Shown here: one piece after another, positions 11,508 to 22,834 of the stretch | How the letters are laid out: every line of letters starts with the position of its first letter | How positions within the stretch are numbered: the first letter of the stretch is position 1 | Origin: Monodelphis domestica | Lineage: Eukaryota > Chordata > Mammalia > Didelphimorphia > Didelphidae | Length of the DNA: 64,000 bases | NCBI RefSeq assembly: GCF_027887165.1 | Contig: NC_077227.1 | Coordinates: forward strand, 547,672,689-547,736,688 | Direction: 5' to 3' | Translations under genes and position numbers: made by a program | Notes under the pieces: generated by a model | What the model saw: the letters and a program-made list of their open reading frames with translations, nothing else | Told to the model about the DNA's origin: nothing | Database searches by the model: none

Positions 11508-11639
11508 GAATAAGATAATAAGTAATATAGTGTATATAAAAAACACTATTAATGAATGTTATTATTACTACTGCTTATAGGATCCCCAGCAGGTATCTCA
11601 CCCAATGACAACATGTCCTTTCCCCTTTTCCACTCCACT

Positions 11640-11762
11640 CTCCTCCCCTGCCATAAAGGATAAGCTCTATGAGAGCATGGGCTATTTTATTTCTATCTTT
11701 ATATTCCCCCGTGCTTAGATCAGATTAAATGTTTAATAAATATTTCTTCTTGATTGAATGAC
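11640..11762 (+). repeat. L2 LINE 3' end
   Basis: Ends with the L2 terminus: aagctctatgagagcatggg, then gtttaataaatatttcttct. Confidence 0.75.
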
Positions 11763-12375
11763 TGACTAACCAGTAGAAATAGACAAGGAAGCTGGTTTCT
11801 TGCAATGGAGTGAGGTTTTCCAATTGTTTGTCCCACCCAATCCTGTTCCATCTCTCCCCTTCTTTGAGCTTCCTTCCATAATCCACAGATTTATGACCCT
11901 TCCACCAGCTTGGATTGTATTCTATCCCTGCCACATACAATTCTTAATCTGAGTTTTTCCATAAATCCTCCATAGAGAATCAATGGAAAGTGGTGGAAGC
12001 TTTCCTCTGGCTCCTTTGACATTTCATAAATACCAGAGTAGCCCTCAGTTTGTCCACCTATTCTCCTTACCTGTTTTCTCACTTCCTTATCAAGTCACAC
12101 ATATCCTCAATGCCATCTCTGAAATCATTTTGCTTGCTTAAACCTTCATTTAAAAAAGGTTTCAGCCTTCCTCCTACCACCACCTTCCCCACTGCCCTCC
12201 ACCTTACCTGCATCTATGATTCTTCTGACATCCTAGTAGTCCTTATTTCATAGCCACAAAGTACCTCCAGGAGAATGTCATTGTTAAAGAACTAGGCTTT
12301 TGTGGTAGTGAGCAGCTAGGAATCATTAAAGGTGCTACAAATTCCCCAATGGGGTCCATGGCTTCCATCAACAGT
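11763..12375. other. ALLC intron 1, no recognised element
   Basis: Pyrimidine-rich sequence around 12050-12240. Short open frames on both strands overlap one another, and none resembles a known protein. Confidence 0.45.
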
Positions 12376-12379
12376 ATAT

Positions 12380-12932
12380 CACAGGCAAAAAATTGGAAAA
12401 TGAGGGAGTGTCCATCAATTGGGGAATGGCTGAACAAATTGTGGTATATGATGGTGATGGAATACTATTGAGCTGTAAGGAATGATGAACTGCTTGATTT
12501 CTATAAGAGCTCCATGAACTGATGCAAAGTGAAATAAGTAGAACCAGGAGAGCATTATACACAGTAATTGCAATATTGTGGGATAATCAAATGTAATTGA
12601 CTTTGCTACTAAAAGCAATGTAATAATCCAGGATAATTCTGAGGGATTTATGAGAAATAATACTATCCATATCTAAAGAAAGAACTGTGGGAGTAGAAAT
12701 GCAGAAGAAAACATGTGATTTATCATTTGTTTATATGGGTATATGATTTGGGGTTTTGGTTTTAAAAGATTACTCTGTTACAAAAATGAATAATATGGAA
12801 ATAGGATTTGAGTAATAATATATGTATAACTCAGTGAAATTGCTTGTCAACTCTGGGAGGGAGGAGGGAAAAAGGGTAGGGAGACAACAAGAATCATGTA
12901 ACCATGGGAAAAATTTTTAAATTAAAAAAAAA
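12380..12932 (+). repeat. L1 3' end
   Basis: Landmarks ccatcaattggggaatggct, acaaattgtggtatatgatg, gaaccaggagagcattatac and a terminal A-rich run at 12917-12932. Confidence 0.88.
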
Positions 12933-14135
12933 AAACATCATACCACAGACCACATTTAATGATGTAGGATTTCTCCTTGACAGGCAACTTTTCCTAAACT
13001 GGCCCAAGTGTTCTTTTCTTAAGCTCTATGTCTTATATCATGCAGAATACCAGCTCTTCCTTCTTGCTTTTTAGCTATTCAGGGGCATAGGATTTTGAGC
13101 AGAATTTAGACCTTACAGATCTGCCATCAGACAAAAAGGTATTATGAGTGAACCTTTGGTAAAGAGCCTAAGTGGTATTAGAGGAAGACTTGCCTGCTCC
13201 AGACCAAGATAGAGCTAGATTAGGAACTCTTTCAAAAATGTCAATAATTTCATACTCCCAGATTTGGAATCAAAAGAGCAGTATGGCTTATGAGAACTTT
13301 CATGTGACAAATCTTTAAAACTAATCTTCACACAAATGCACCAGGCTGATTTCAGACTCCACATTCCTTTTGAGTATTCAGAGCTATCTAATAAAACTGT
13401 GAAGTAGTAAATGCCTTTTCCCAGAACATATGTTTGTAAAAGTGGATTTTCTGCCCTTGTGGCATTGAAATCTAAATTCCAAAACAAGATGGATATAGAA
13501 CCAGATCAAAGGTTGAACCTTTGATTGCTTAGACCAAAAATCCAATCTGTGAAAGCTACAAATCTATACTACCTCATCAGGTGACTCATGATAATAACTT
13601 AAATTTATAAAGCATTTTAAGATTTACTATGAGACAAGGACACCTAGGAGTCTAAAAATTCAGGTTTTATGTTGCAGTGAGACTAGTGCAAAACCTGAGG
13701 ACCAAGGGTCTAGGATGCCTGCCTATTAGAATTTGGGACTTGAACTTGATGGTAGTAATATCATGATAAGATATGAACTAAAACTGTGAGCCTAATCTCC
13801 CAGTTTCTCAGAAAAGAAGATGGTCTAGAAGAGGAATTATGTGAAATGTTTAAACATTTTATCTTTTTATAATTCTGAAATAAATAACTTTTTTGTAAAA
13901 GCTAATCTGATTTTAAGTGGCTAAATGGGCCTGGAGTGGTAGGGCCTTTAAAATGGAGGGAACATAATGAGTTGGGGATCAAGCCAATGGCAGAGACAAG
14001 AGATTCCCAAACTCTCTCAGGGTCTCTGAGAACCATAGTGGGAGCAGGAATGGAATAGGTGTAAAATGTAACAGACCAAGTCTGAGGAGAGAAGAGCCAA
14101 TCAATCATGTTAGATGAGGATTCTAAAAGGTATGG
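12933..14135. other. ALLC intron 1, largely unassigned
   Basis: 13580-13640 resembles a short MIR piece (ttaaatttataaagcatttt). The remainder is diverged, and open frames near 13215 and 13902 (minus) show no family. Confidence 0.45.
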
Positions 14136-14344
14136 GAGGCAGCTGGGTAGCTCAGTGGATTGAGAGTCAGGCCTAGAGATGGGAGGTCCTAGGTTCAAAT
14201 CTAGCCTTGGACACTTCCCAGCTGTGTGACCCTGGGCAAGTCACTTAACCCCATTGCCTTGCCCTTACCACTCTTCTGCCTTGGAACCAATACATAGTCT
14301 TGATTCCAAGATGGAAGGTAAGGGTTTAAAAAAGGGGGGGGGGG
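14136..14344 (+). repeat. tRNA-derived SINE
   Basis: Near-consensus copy, gcagctgggtagctcagtgg through gatggaaggtaaggg, ending in an A run and 11 G (14334-14344). Confidence 0.93.
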
Positions 14345-15600
14345 TACAAATAAGGAGTCTGTGCATTCCAGATGAGAGGGACAGATTTTTCAATTGGAGA
14401 CAGGACATGATATGACCAGAACAAGGTAACTATTAACAGTATATTTGAATGTATTATGAAGTGAGCCCATCATAAATAATAATGTAAAATAAGTCTGAAA
14501 AAATTGGTTGGAGCCAGATAACCAAACTAAAGAACTTCTGTTTTATCCTAAGGCAATATGAAGTCACTACAGAGTTCTGAATAGGGGAGTGACATAGATT
14601 CAACCACTACCTTAGGATGAGACAATCCCTACTGTCAAGAAGCTTACATTTTACGCTTGGAGTGAGAGATACAATGCACATACAGATAATAATAATGATG
14701 CGATCAATTGTTATAAAGACAAAGGAGAAATCTAGACAAAGTTTTCTATAAAAAAGAGAAAAAACATTTTAAAATTGTTAAGGGAGGAGAAGGCAAGACA
14801 GACTCCATGGAAGAAGTGACACCTGAGGTGAGTCAAAGGAAGATACAAGTTTTGAAAGGCAGACATAAAAACAGCAAAGATCCAGTCCTAGGGAAGAGGA
14901 AGATATTGTACTGAGTCTGGGAAACAATGAGTTCCATTCAGTATGATAGAAAGTAAGGAGAGTGAATGAAAGAGAGCAATATAAAAATATGCTAGGCTAG
15001 CAAGTTAGTTTACATTTTATCTAAAAGGAAAGACTTTTGAAAGTCTTTTGGTTGGAGAGCAGTGTGTCTTGGGAAAATTATTTTGGAAGTTGTGTGGTGG
15101 ATGGCTTGGAGAGGAGACCACCTAGAAGCAGGGAAACCAATTAAGAGGCTCTGGCAATGGTCTAGGCATGAAGACATGAGGGCTTGAACAAGGAGAGTAG
15201 TCATGTGAGTGAAAAGGAGGAAACGAGTGAGTAATGCTCTGGACATAAAATTGATAAGACCCGGCAACTTACTGGATGTGAGCAGTAAGGGAGCGGGAAA
15301 AGTAATAAGTGACACTGAAATTTCAAGCCTAGAACTGGAAGTTTGATAGTGACATATCAGCAGAAAAAAAAGGAAAGTTGGGAGGATAAAATCTAGAAAA
15401 AATCTAGAGGATGAGTTCACTGTTGGGCATATGGAGCCTGAGTCCAAGAGGTTAAAGACATCAGCCTGCAAGGGCAAAATTTGAGCTGGATAAATAGATT
15501 GGGGAGTTATTCATATAAAGGTGATAAGTGAACCCATGGAAATAGATGAAATCACTAAAGAAGGTAGTACTGAGAGGAACAGAGGGCCCAGGAGAATCAT
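14345..15600 (-). repeat. L2 LINE, long reverse copy
   Basis: Continuous reverse L2: 3' UTR text at 14620-14680 (tcaagaagcttacattttac), ORF2 C-terminal remnants around 15010-15477 and more 5' sequence to about 15600. A minus-strand frame of 155 codons ends at 15010, within the L2. Confidence 0.7.
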
Positions 15601-15649
15601 TTATTCAATTAGACTGCAAGCTCCATAAAAACACATTTTATTCTTCCTG

Positions 15650-15825
15650 TGTGTTTATGTGACCATGAAAAAATCACTTGACTTCTCTCTGCATTAGTTT
15701 TCCAATCTGTAAAATAGGAATAATCATGCCTACCTCCCTCCCAGAGTTGTTGCAAAGATCAAATGAAATAACATATATAAAACAATTTGCAAATCTTAAA
15801 GTACTATATAAATGCTATTGTTCAG
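15650..15825 (+). repeat. MIR CORE-SINE
   Basis: Tail shows ccagagttgttgcaaagatc and tatataaatgctattg. Confidence 0.75.
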
Positions 15826-16070
15826 TTGTACCCCAACTCTTTATGACCTATGTACCATGACTATCTATGATGTTTTCTTGGCAAGGATACTGGAGTAGTT
15901 TGCCAAAATTCTTCTTCAGTGAATATACGGATCCTTTTTTTTTTTTGCCAGGCAGAAGTTAAGTGACTTGCCATGGGTCATATAGCTGGGATACATCTGA
16001 AGCCAGATTTTAACTCAGGTCTTCTTAACTGCAGGCCCAGTACTCTATCCACCAAGCCACCTAGCTGCCT
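15826..16070 (-). repeat. MAR1-like SINE
   Basis: Reverse copy with gatactggagtagtttgcca and end cacctagctgcct; a T-rich expansion interrupts it near 15936. Confidence 0.88.
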
Positions 16071-16104
16071 GTTATATAAATAACCATTATTGTTGTTGTT
16101 GCTC

Positions 16105-16220
16105 TGATTAACCATTTCCTCATCGTAAAAAATGAAGATAATACTTTCTCTAATTACTTCACAAGTTTGTTGAAAAGAAATCACTTTTTAAACCTCATAG
16201 CACTCTATAAATAATTCCTA
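16105..16220 (+). repeat. MIR fragment
   Basis: Shows aaccatttcctcatcgtaaa, acttcacaagtttgttgaaa and tctataaataattcc. Confidence 0.55.
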
Positions 16221-16224
16221 GCTT

Positions 16225-16560
16225 ATTGGAATCTTGGACAGAGATTCAAGGACCTTGGAAGAAATTCTCTCAGTGCCCAAGCAAGAATCTTCTAGATCAA
16301 AACTCATCAGCCAAGTTTCTGCTTGAAAATAGAGCTTTGCCCCCATCATAAAATGATGGACAACCCTTTACCTCCTGAGGCAGCCCATTCCACTTTTTTC
16401 AGAAAGCCCTCATCATTGAGAGATGTTTCCTTACATCAATTTTAAATCTGCTCCTTTGCAGCTTCCACCCAACATTCATAGTTCTGCTCCCTGGAGCCAA
16501 AGAGAACAAATGTAATCCTTCTTCTGTTTAAGAGCCCTGCTAATATTAAACATTCAAAAA
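16225..16560 (+). repeat. CR1/L3-type LINE remnant
   Basis: The text cctcctgaggcagcccattc, followed by an aatctgctcc and cttccaccc stretch, is characteristic of old CR1/L3 copies across amniotes. Exact family is from memory. Confidence 0.6.
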
Positions 16561-16844
16561 AATGTTGGTCAAAGAAGGAATCACTCAATGAATGGATGTA
16601 TATGGATCAATCAATGAATGACAAAAGGTTGTATTTATCCTATTTTAAGAGCCCAATAAGCATACAAGTGTGTCTTTGGGGACATGAAAGACAAGAAAAA
16701 TGTTCCAAATGAAAACTTCTTAAATTTAATTTAGGAGGGAGAACTTTGAACACATCAAGAGTTGACTGGTAGACAGTAGGCTCTCTCCTATCCTTAAAGT
16801 GTTGTTATGAAATGGAGAGATAGGATAAGGAAAGGGTATTTCAA

Positions 16845-17000
16845 TTGGTCAACAAGCCTTCATTAAGCATCTATTATGTTCCAGGCACAGTGTTAGGTGC
16901 TAGAGATAGAAAGAAAAAACAAAACAAAACTAGGTCTCTGTCTTCAAAGAGCTCAGATTCTATCAGGAGAGACAAAATAAGTATAAACAAAATACAAAAT
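16845..17000 (-). repeat. L2 3' end, reverse
   Basis: aagcatctattatgttccag, cagtgttaggtgctagagat, ctcagattctatcaggagag. Confidence 0.75.
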
Positions 17001-17634
17001 AAGCATGTTATTTGGGGGTGTAATTATAAAAACATAAAAATATTGGGGCAAATCTTGAAAATAAAGTGAAAGAATTTTTCTTACTCCAACTTTCAAGTCA
17101 GAAATTTGAACCATAACTTTTCTTAGGATTAGAAACCACTTAATCATAAGTTAGACGAATAAAGTATAAGAATTCTAGAATTAAAAGGGTTCTCAAGTCT
17201 GTCACTTGGTATATGATTTCTAACTCCATGTGCTGCTGCCAAAGGAAGAATGATAATAGGAGTATAAGCCGACTAAACTATCTTTCACAAGAATCTGTAT
17301 ATCTATCTCCCCATCCTTTTCTGAAGCTATTTTATTGATAAAAGTAGAGTTTGGGTAAATAGGGTAGCAGGATTTAGACAAAATCATGAATAGTAAAATA
17401 ATGTTACCTTGACAAAGCAGCACCACAAAATATGCTCAGGGTGAGCAGACAGACCAATTTAGTTTGTAGTGAGAAAGAACAGGACAGGAAGAGTAGCTTA
17501 CCAGCATGGAGGAAGCAGTCCATCTGGTTGCTCCCTATTTTAAACAATTCTCACTAATTAGTTGCTATTAGATGTTTCTGCTTGCTTTGAAGATGACCAG
17601 TTGTCAGCAAGCCATGGAGAGGATGACTCTTGCT
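17001..17634. other. ALLC intron 1, no recognised element
   Basis: AT-rich, no repeat or exon that I can support. Confidence 0.5.
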
Positions 17635-17690
17635 TCAGTAGTTAGATTAGATGGTTCCCAAGGTCCCTTGCACCTCTGATGATACCAACA
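17635..17690 (+). repeat. MIR tail fragment
   Basis: Only the tail remains: agattagatggttcccaagg followed by tcccttgcacc. Confidence 0.5.
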
Positions 17691-17809
17691 TCTACATAAT
17701 GCTAGACTAGACAAACACCTGTGGGAGTTATTGATGCCTCCTTTTTTTTTAACCTTCTTTAAATTTCAACAATTTCCAATTATTCCACCCTAGATATGGC
17801 TCTCAATGT

Positions 17810-17930
17810 TTTTTAAACCCTTACCTTCCATCTTACAATCAAAGCAGTGGTTCTAAGGCAGAAGAGTGGTAAGAGTTTGGCAATGGGGGGTTAAGTGACT
17901 TGTCCAGAGTCACAAAGCTGGTTCTCAACT
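17810..17930 (-). repeat. tRNA-derived SINE, 5'-truncated
   Basis: Reverse tail half only: aaacccttaccttccatctt to tcacaaagctgg. Confidence 0.85.
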
Positions 17931-18159
17931 TAAAAGAATTAAAGATCACAGACTCTAACATTCTCATTTTAAGATAATTAATTATGGTGGTAGATTTCTA
18001 GATTTCTGTCACCCACTTCTGACAGAAAAGACCAGAAACTCCAAGAACAAGTCACCTAGTGCTCACATAGACTGAAGGTATGATAGATAACAAGGGCACT
18101 TCCTTGACTCATGTCCATAGAACATGAGGAGGCTGAAAAGGGTGCAGATGCTGGGATTA

Positions 18160-18325
18160 TCAGGAGCTTAACACTGGCTATGCTGCTTACTTACCTATGT
18201 TTACCTATAAGTGCATCTTTTGATTTCTCTAAAAAAAAGTCTCTCTGAAAAAAGTCTCTTCATGTATACAATGGGAAAATAAGAGCTAAACCAGATCACA
18301 TCAAAGGTCCCTTTCAATTCTAAAT
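18160..18325 (+). repeat. MIR CORE-SINE
   Basis: Diverged core with the tail tcaaaggtccctttcaattc. It contains a short local duplication of aaaagtctct. Confidence 0.65.
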
Positions 18326-18459
18326 TCAGTTCCAGTTTCTGTTATATTTCAGTCAAGTTTTTGGAACTACTAATAATTATAGACCCTACTAAGAAAAAGA
18401 GAAAACTGATATTTCCCCAAATTAGAGATGAGGAGTGTATAAATCTGTTTTAAGAGAAG

Positions 18460-18700
18460 CATGATAATAACTCATATCTCTCTTGTGCTCTAAAGATTTA
18501 TGAAGGGCTTTCTCATAACAAGCCTATGGGGGGAGGGGGGGAAGTAGTAAGTAAGGTCAGTATTATTCCCATTTTTCTCATGGTGAAACCAAGTGTCAAG
18601 ACAGAGAGGTGAAGGGATTTGTCTGTCCAAGGTCATGTAGCTTCTAAGAACCAGGACCAGGATTCTGATCCTCACCCTACCACCACTACTAAGTCCAGGG
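18460..18700 (-). repeat. MIR-type SINE
   Basis: Reverse copy: ttattcccatttttctcatg, aaggtcatgtagcttctaag. Confidence 0.7.
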
Positions 18701-19124
18701 ATCTTTCTCCACTATCATTGCTTCTGGGGAAATGATAGAAAAGAGAGAAAGGAAGAGTAAGAAATAAGGAGAATTAAAAGAGAGAAAAGTGACCACACAA
18801 GGTTATGTTTGCTAAACTGTTGAAACAAATTTTGTATACCTCAGAGTGTAAATGAACTCAGAGAATTATCTAGACTTTGAGATGATTATCTGAAGTCAAC
18901 CCAAACTTTGAACCCCTGGAGTAGAGTCAATTTGAGGGAAAAATCGATTTCTATGCAGATAGCTTGGAGGTAAAGTGCACTCTCTACTTGTTTTTCCAAT
19001 TCTCTGAGGGGTTTTTTAAGGGTTCCTGGGGAAACAGAGTGGAGGCAAGGAGTGCTGGTCAGTTAAATAAAAGAATAGAAATTAAGGAATTGTCCCAAAG
19101 AGAAAATGTTCCCTTGTTCTAATC
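18701..19124. other. ALLC intron 1, no recognised element
   Basis: A purine-rich patch (18735-18790) and otherwise unassigned sequence. Confidence 0.5.
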
Positions 19125-19185
19125 ACACCCACACAATACCTTGAACAAAGCAGAGTCTCAACAAATATTTGTTGGATTTGAATTT
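19125..19185 (+). repeat. L2 terminus
   Basis: agtctcaacaaatatttgtt is a typical L2 3' end. Confidence 0.55.
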
Positions 19186-19529
19186 GCCCTGTGTTAAAAA
19201 CAACAGGCCTTCCTAGAGCAAAGCCTCTATTATATTTGGCAGAACCCTTCTGTAGCATTTATGGGGGACACGGAAAAGCATGATAAATGCTGAGAAGGAA
19301 TGGATAAGTTATAGATTGTTCTTTGGAAGGTATATCCACATTAATGAAATCATAGATTCATTGAAGTATTACAGATAGAATTATTATTTTTAAATTGATA
19401 TCTCAGTTTTAGTATAACATATTCTTAAAAATAAGTAGAGATATGACCTCAGGCAAAGCATTTCCCTCTCTAGACCTCAGTTTTCTCATCTGTAAAATGA
19501 AATAGATGAACCAGAGGAGGGTTTCTTTC

Positions 19530-19655
19530 TTTATTTTTTTTTAAACTCTTACCTTCCATCTTGGAATCAATACTGTATATTGGTTCCAAGGCAGAGGAGT
19601 GTTAAGGGCTAGGCAATTGGAGTTAAGTGACTTGTCTGGGGTCCCATAGCTAGTA
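19530..19655 (-). repeat. tRNA-derived SINE, 5'-truncated
   Basis: Reverse tail half from the T run to ggggtcccatagctag; the tRNA half is missing. Confidence 0.88.
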
Positions 19656-19662
19656 GATTAGG

Positions 19663-19883
19663 GTTCCTTAACCAGGAGTCCAAGTCTACCCTGGGATCCA
19701 TGGATAAATTTCAAGGTGTCATTGAACTTGAATGACAAAATACATTATATTTATTTTTCTAACCTCTTACTGAAATTTTTCATTGTCTTATGAATTATGA
19801 ATTTTTAAATGTATATATCTTCTGAGAAGGGAACCATAAGCTTTTTCAGATTGCCAAACTAACACAAAACAGGTTAAGAACCC
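19663..19883. mobile_element. Small non-autonomous DNA transposon (MITE-like)
   Basis: About 220 bases bounded by imperfect inverted repeats: gggttccttaaccagg on the left and ggttaagaacccc on the right. The interior (taacctcttactgaaatttt and a gaattatgaa stretch) matches my memory of an old mammalian hAT-like repeat. No transposase is encoded. Confidence 0.65.
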
Positions 19884-19969
19884 CAGATCTAGATCATCTC
19901 TAAAGTCCCTTCCAGATCTAAATCCTATGATCTCATAAAAGTTATTTATTCTTAAAACACACAGTATAT

Positions 19970-20560
19970 TCATTCAAGTAAATAAATACTTGTTAAATGT
20001 CTATGTGTGTCAGGCACTTGAAGAAACACAAAAGTATAGTAAATAAGATGTTAGTCTGGTAGCTGGTAGGGAAGACAAACACACACACAACTATAATGCA
20101 AAATAGAAAATGTTGGTGTTCAGACTCTTCATGACAGGGTTTATTTTTTGACAAAGATCCTAGAGTGGTTTGCTGTTTCCTTCTCCAACTCATTTAAGGC
20201 ATTAAACCATTAAGGAAACTAAGACAAACATGGTTAAGTGACTTTCTCAGGAACACACAGCTAAAAAGTGTGTAAGGCCAGATTTGAACATTGGAAGATG
20301 TCTTCCTGACTCCAGGACCTGTACTCCATTGTTATTCAGAAATACTGAGTGCACAACCAATGTGCTTTAAGAGAGTTCAAAGGAAAGAAAGACCATTTCT
20401 GATCAGTAGATCAGGGAATGCTTCGTGGAGGAGATAACTTTTGAGTTGAACTGGAAAATTTTGATAAAAATTTAAGCAGAAATTAGAGAATTTAATGAGC
20501 AAAGGCAGAAAAGCTGGGAGGAAAAAAGCAACATGCACTTTGAAGATGAAGACTAATCCC
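19970..20560 (-). repeat. L2 3' part, split by a MAR1
   Basis: Reverse L2 terminus at 19980-20040 (cttgttaaatgtctatgtgt), resuming at 20333 with ttattcagaaatactgagtg. Confidence 0.65.
20115..20332 (-). repeat. MAR1-like SINE inserted in L2
   Basis: Reverse copy: cctagagtggtttgctgttt, cagatttgaacattgg, cctgactccaggacc. Confidence 0.85.
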
Positions 20561-20624
20561 ATTTGCACTACTACATACTGATAAAATACAATACACCTCC
20601 CTAAAATCTGTTCATTATAGAAGA

Positions 20625-20810
20625 CAACAGAGGGATTAGACTTGTAATCATAAAACCTACGTTCCTGTCACAGTTCTACTACATACTAGTGATCTGATCA
20701 TAATCCCCATCTCTTCTCAAGTCTCAGCTTCCTCATCTGTAAAATGGGGCTAATAATACTTGTACTATCTACCTCACCAGACTGTTGTTGAAAGAAAAGC
20801 TCTTTCTAAC
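20625..20810 (+). repeat. MIR CORE-SINE
   Basis: cagcttcctcatctgtaaaa, followed by ggggctaataatacttg. Confidence 0.78.
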
Positions 20811-20854
20811 TTTTAAGTCACAATTGAAATACAAGTTATTCATGATCAAGCAAG

Positions 20855-21020
20855 CAGTAATGGCTTAGTGGATAGAAAGAGCCAAGGAGATCTAGATTCA
20901 AGTTCTACCTCTGACATATATTGGCTGTATGACCTTGAACAAATCGCTTAACCTCTCCCTGCTCTATGCAGCCCTCTAAGGCTGAAATTCAAAGAGCAGT
21001 TGCTAATCTGTGTTGTTACC
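20855..21020 (+). repeat. MIR/THER1 variant
   Basis: gcttagtggatagaaagagc, gattcaagttctacctctga; the tail agcagttgctaatctgtgtt is a marsupial variant. Confidence 0.7.
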
Positions 21021-21557
21021 TCAAAGTTTTCCCATTCTTGCTCATGGTAATCATTAGTGGGGTAATCCTAGGTACAAACACCCCCAAAAATTAAATTAAA
21101 ATTAAATAAAACCATATACTGTTGATTTATATTAGTAGTTCCACACATAGAATAGGCATCTAAGAACTTTTATTTATTCTACATAATCCATCCCTCTATT
21201 ACTGGAATCCATTTGGCTTATGCTGGGCTACGCCAAGCCAACTGATGTGAGTTGGAAATGAACATAATTGCGGGGTGAGGGGTGGCAGAACATTATCTTT
21301 GCAGATACTTAATGTTTGTAAAACTTATAAAAATGCAACATGAGTGCTCAGTATTCTCACCCATTTTAGAAGGGGTGAAAAAAAAAACCTGTTTCAACGT
21401 CCTTAGAGATAATAGGTTTGTTCATGGAAAATAATAGGCATTTCCTACAGCCTGATTCTTATGGTTCTAATTATGCCTCTGCATCAGCTCATTTCTGTCA
21501 TTAGGACCAGAGCATTCAATACTTGATGGTGCTAATAGGATGGCAAATTCCACTTAC
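21021..21557. other. ALLC intron 1 next to exon, unique sequence
   Basis: No repeat recognised in the 500 bases after the first coding exon's donor. Confidence 0.5.
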
Positions 21558-21652
21558 CTTTCCTCCTACATTTTCAGATGCCAAGTCAGTTAGCTGGATG
21601 AAACTTGGAATATCATCAGTTTTGCCTTCCTTGGGGTAATCAGCCATTCTTC
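21558..21652 (-). CDS. ALLC: Allantoicase, first coding exon with start codon
   Basis: An acceptor (TTTTGTAG, AG at 21654-21653) opens the exon, so at least one untranslated exon lies upstream. The ATG at 21647-21645 has A at -3 and G at +4, a strong Kozak context, and sits only five bases into the exon. The exon encodes 30 codons: MADYPKEGKTDD, then IPSFIQLTDLASENVGGK, ending at GTAAGT (phase 0). I recall the human N-terminus as MADAPKEG..., with IDLASESVGGK before the same junction. Upstream exons and promoter were not located in 21653-55159. Together the four exons give about 118 of roughly 400 codons. Confidence 0.96.
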
Positions 21653-21929
21653 CTACAAAACCAACAAAAAGGAAAAATAAGTAGCTAGGACTACTTGCTC
21701 TTGCAATTCCATACTATCACTGAGGAATGGGATATCTCACATCCACATCGCAGCCCATGCAGAAGGCTATCAGAAGGCTGGATGGGATGTAGTGAGTCTT
21801 CCCTCCCTCTGGTTTTAAGACAATGGGACAACTTCCCACCCTTTTGAATATATATAATATATATATTTTTTTTAACAGGGTGCCTTCATTTTCCTTTTTT
21901 TTAAGAGAAAGATACAGAAAAAAGAATAT

Positions 21930-22040
21930 GACCTTGAGTAAGTTACTTGCTGCTCTGGGGCTCAGTTTCTTCATCAGTAAAATGATAGAATTACACTATC
22001 ATCATCTCTAAGGTCCTGTCCATCTCTAGTATTTTATAAT
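21930..22040 (+). repeat. MIR 3' part
   Basis: gaccttgagtaagttacttg, ctcagtttcttcatcagtaa, tail ctaaggtcctgtccatctct. A TA-rich run (21849-21868) lies just before it. Confidence 0.7.
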
Positions 22041-22309
22041 CCTTATACAAAGTTTGGTTTAAACATTAACAGGAAAAACAATATTGTGGCTTGGCACAAA
22101 GTATGTGCTTAGGTTTGGCACAATAAGTGTGCTTAGGGTTTTCATAATTTAAAAAAGTTTGGAAGATACCACATCAGGACCAACAGGAAGCCAGGTTCTC
22201 CCAGATCTGCATCCTGCATTTATTTATTTTTCTTAAACATTTTGGAGAATGGCATAAATACTTGACCAGAAAATTATGTTCATAGATTAAACATAATGAA
22301 GTGATAAAA

Positions 22310-22640
22310 TTGGAATGAGATTTCCATTTGGATTCTGGCTTTACTATTTACTAGCTGTATCATCATGGGCAAAAATCACTTAGCCTCTCTTTGCTTAATT
22401 TACAAAATGCAGGTCATAATAGTTATAAGCACCCTCTTAGATTACATGTAAATTCAATTAAATTTAGCAAGCATTTATTGAGCAACTATTATATATCAAG
22501 CACTGGGTTAGGTACTGGGAAAATAAAAATAAAAATGAAACAAACCATCGAGTCTGCGATCTCTTAACCTCTCTCTGAGCCTCAGTTTAATCATCTGTAA
22601 AAATAGAGGAATGGACTAAATCACCTCTATGATAATATGG
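22310..22640. repeat. MIR, L2 and MIR fragments in series
   Basis: 22310-22440 is forward MIR, 22455-22545 reverse L2 terminus (agcaagcatttattgagcaa) and 22555-22640 forward MIR tail (cctcagtttaatcatctgta). Confidence 0.65.
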
Positions 22641-22834
22641 ATAGTATTCTGGTTTTCTGGGTCTAGCCTTGCTTACGCCAAGCTATCTTTTACTCTAGAC
22701 ACACATACACTCTCCTGCCTATTCCCTTTCTCCCTCTCCATCACCATCGTACCCTTTCCAGAAACAATTCTCCCCACACCCCTGGCCCAATGTCTGGAAA
22801 CGTCCATACCCCCAAGGCATGGTTTCTGGTTTCC

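Larger units (their letters stand above)
19435..19936 (+). repeat. MIR interrupted by a SINE and a MITE
   Basis: The 5' piece (19435-19525) ends after ctcatctgtaaaatgaaata. The matching 3' piece (gatcatctctaaagtccctt and following) is at about 19884-19936. The two are separated by the next two entries. Confidence 0.7.

Noticed and set aside
14136..14344. tRNA gene call from A and B boxes
   Set aside because: The boxes belong to tRNA-derived SINEs; the cloverleaf arms and acceptor end are not formed.
15010..15477. 155-codon minus-strand frame
   Set aside because: Lies wholly in a reverse L2 copy.
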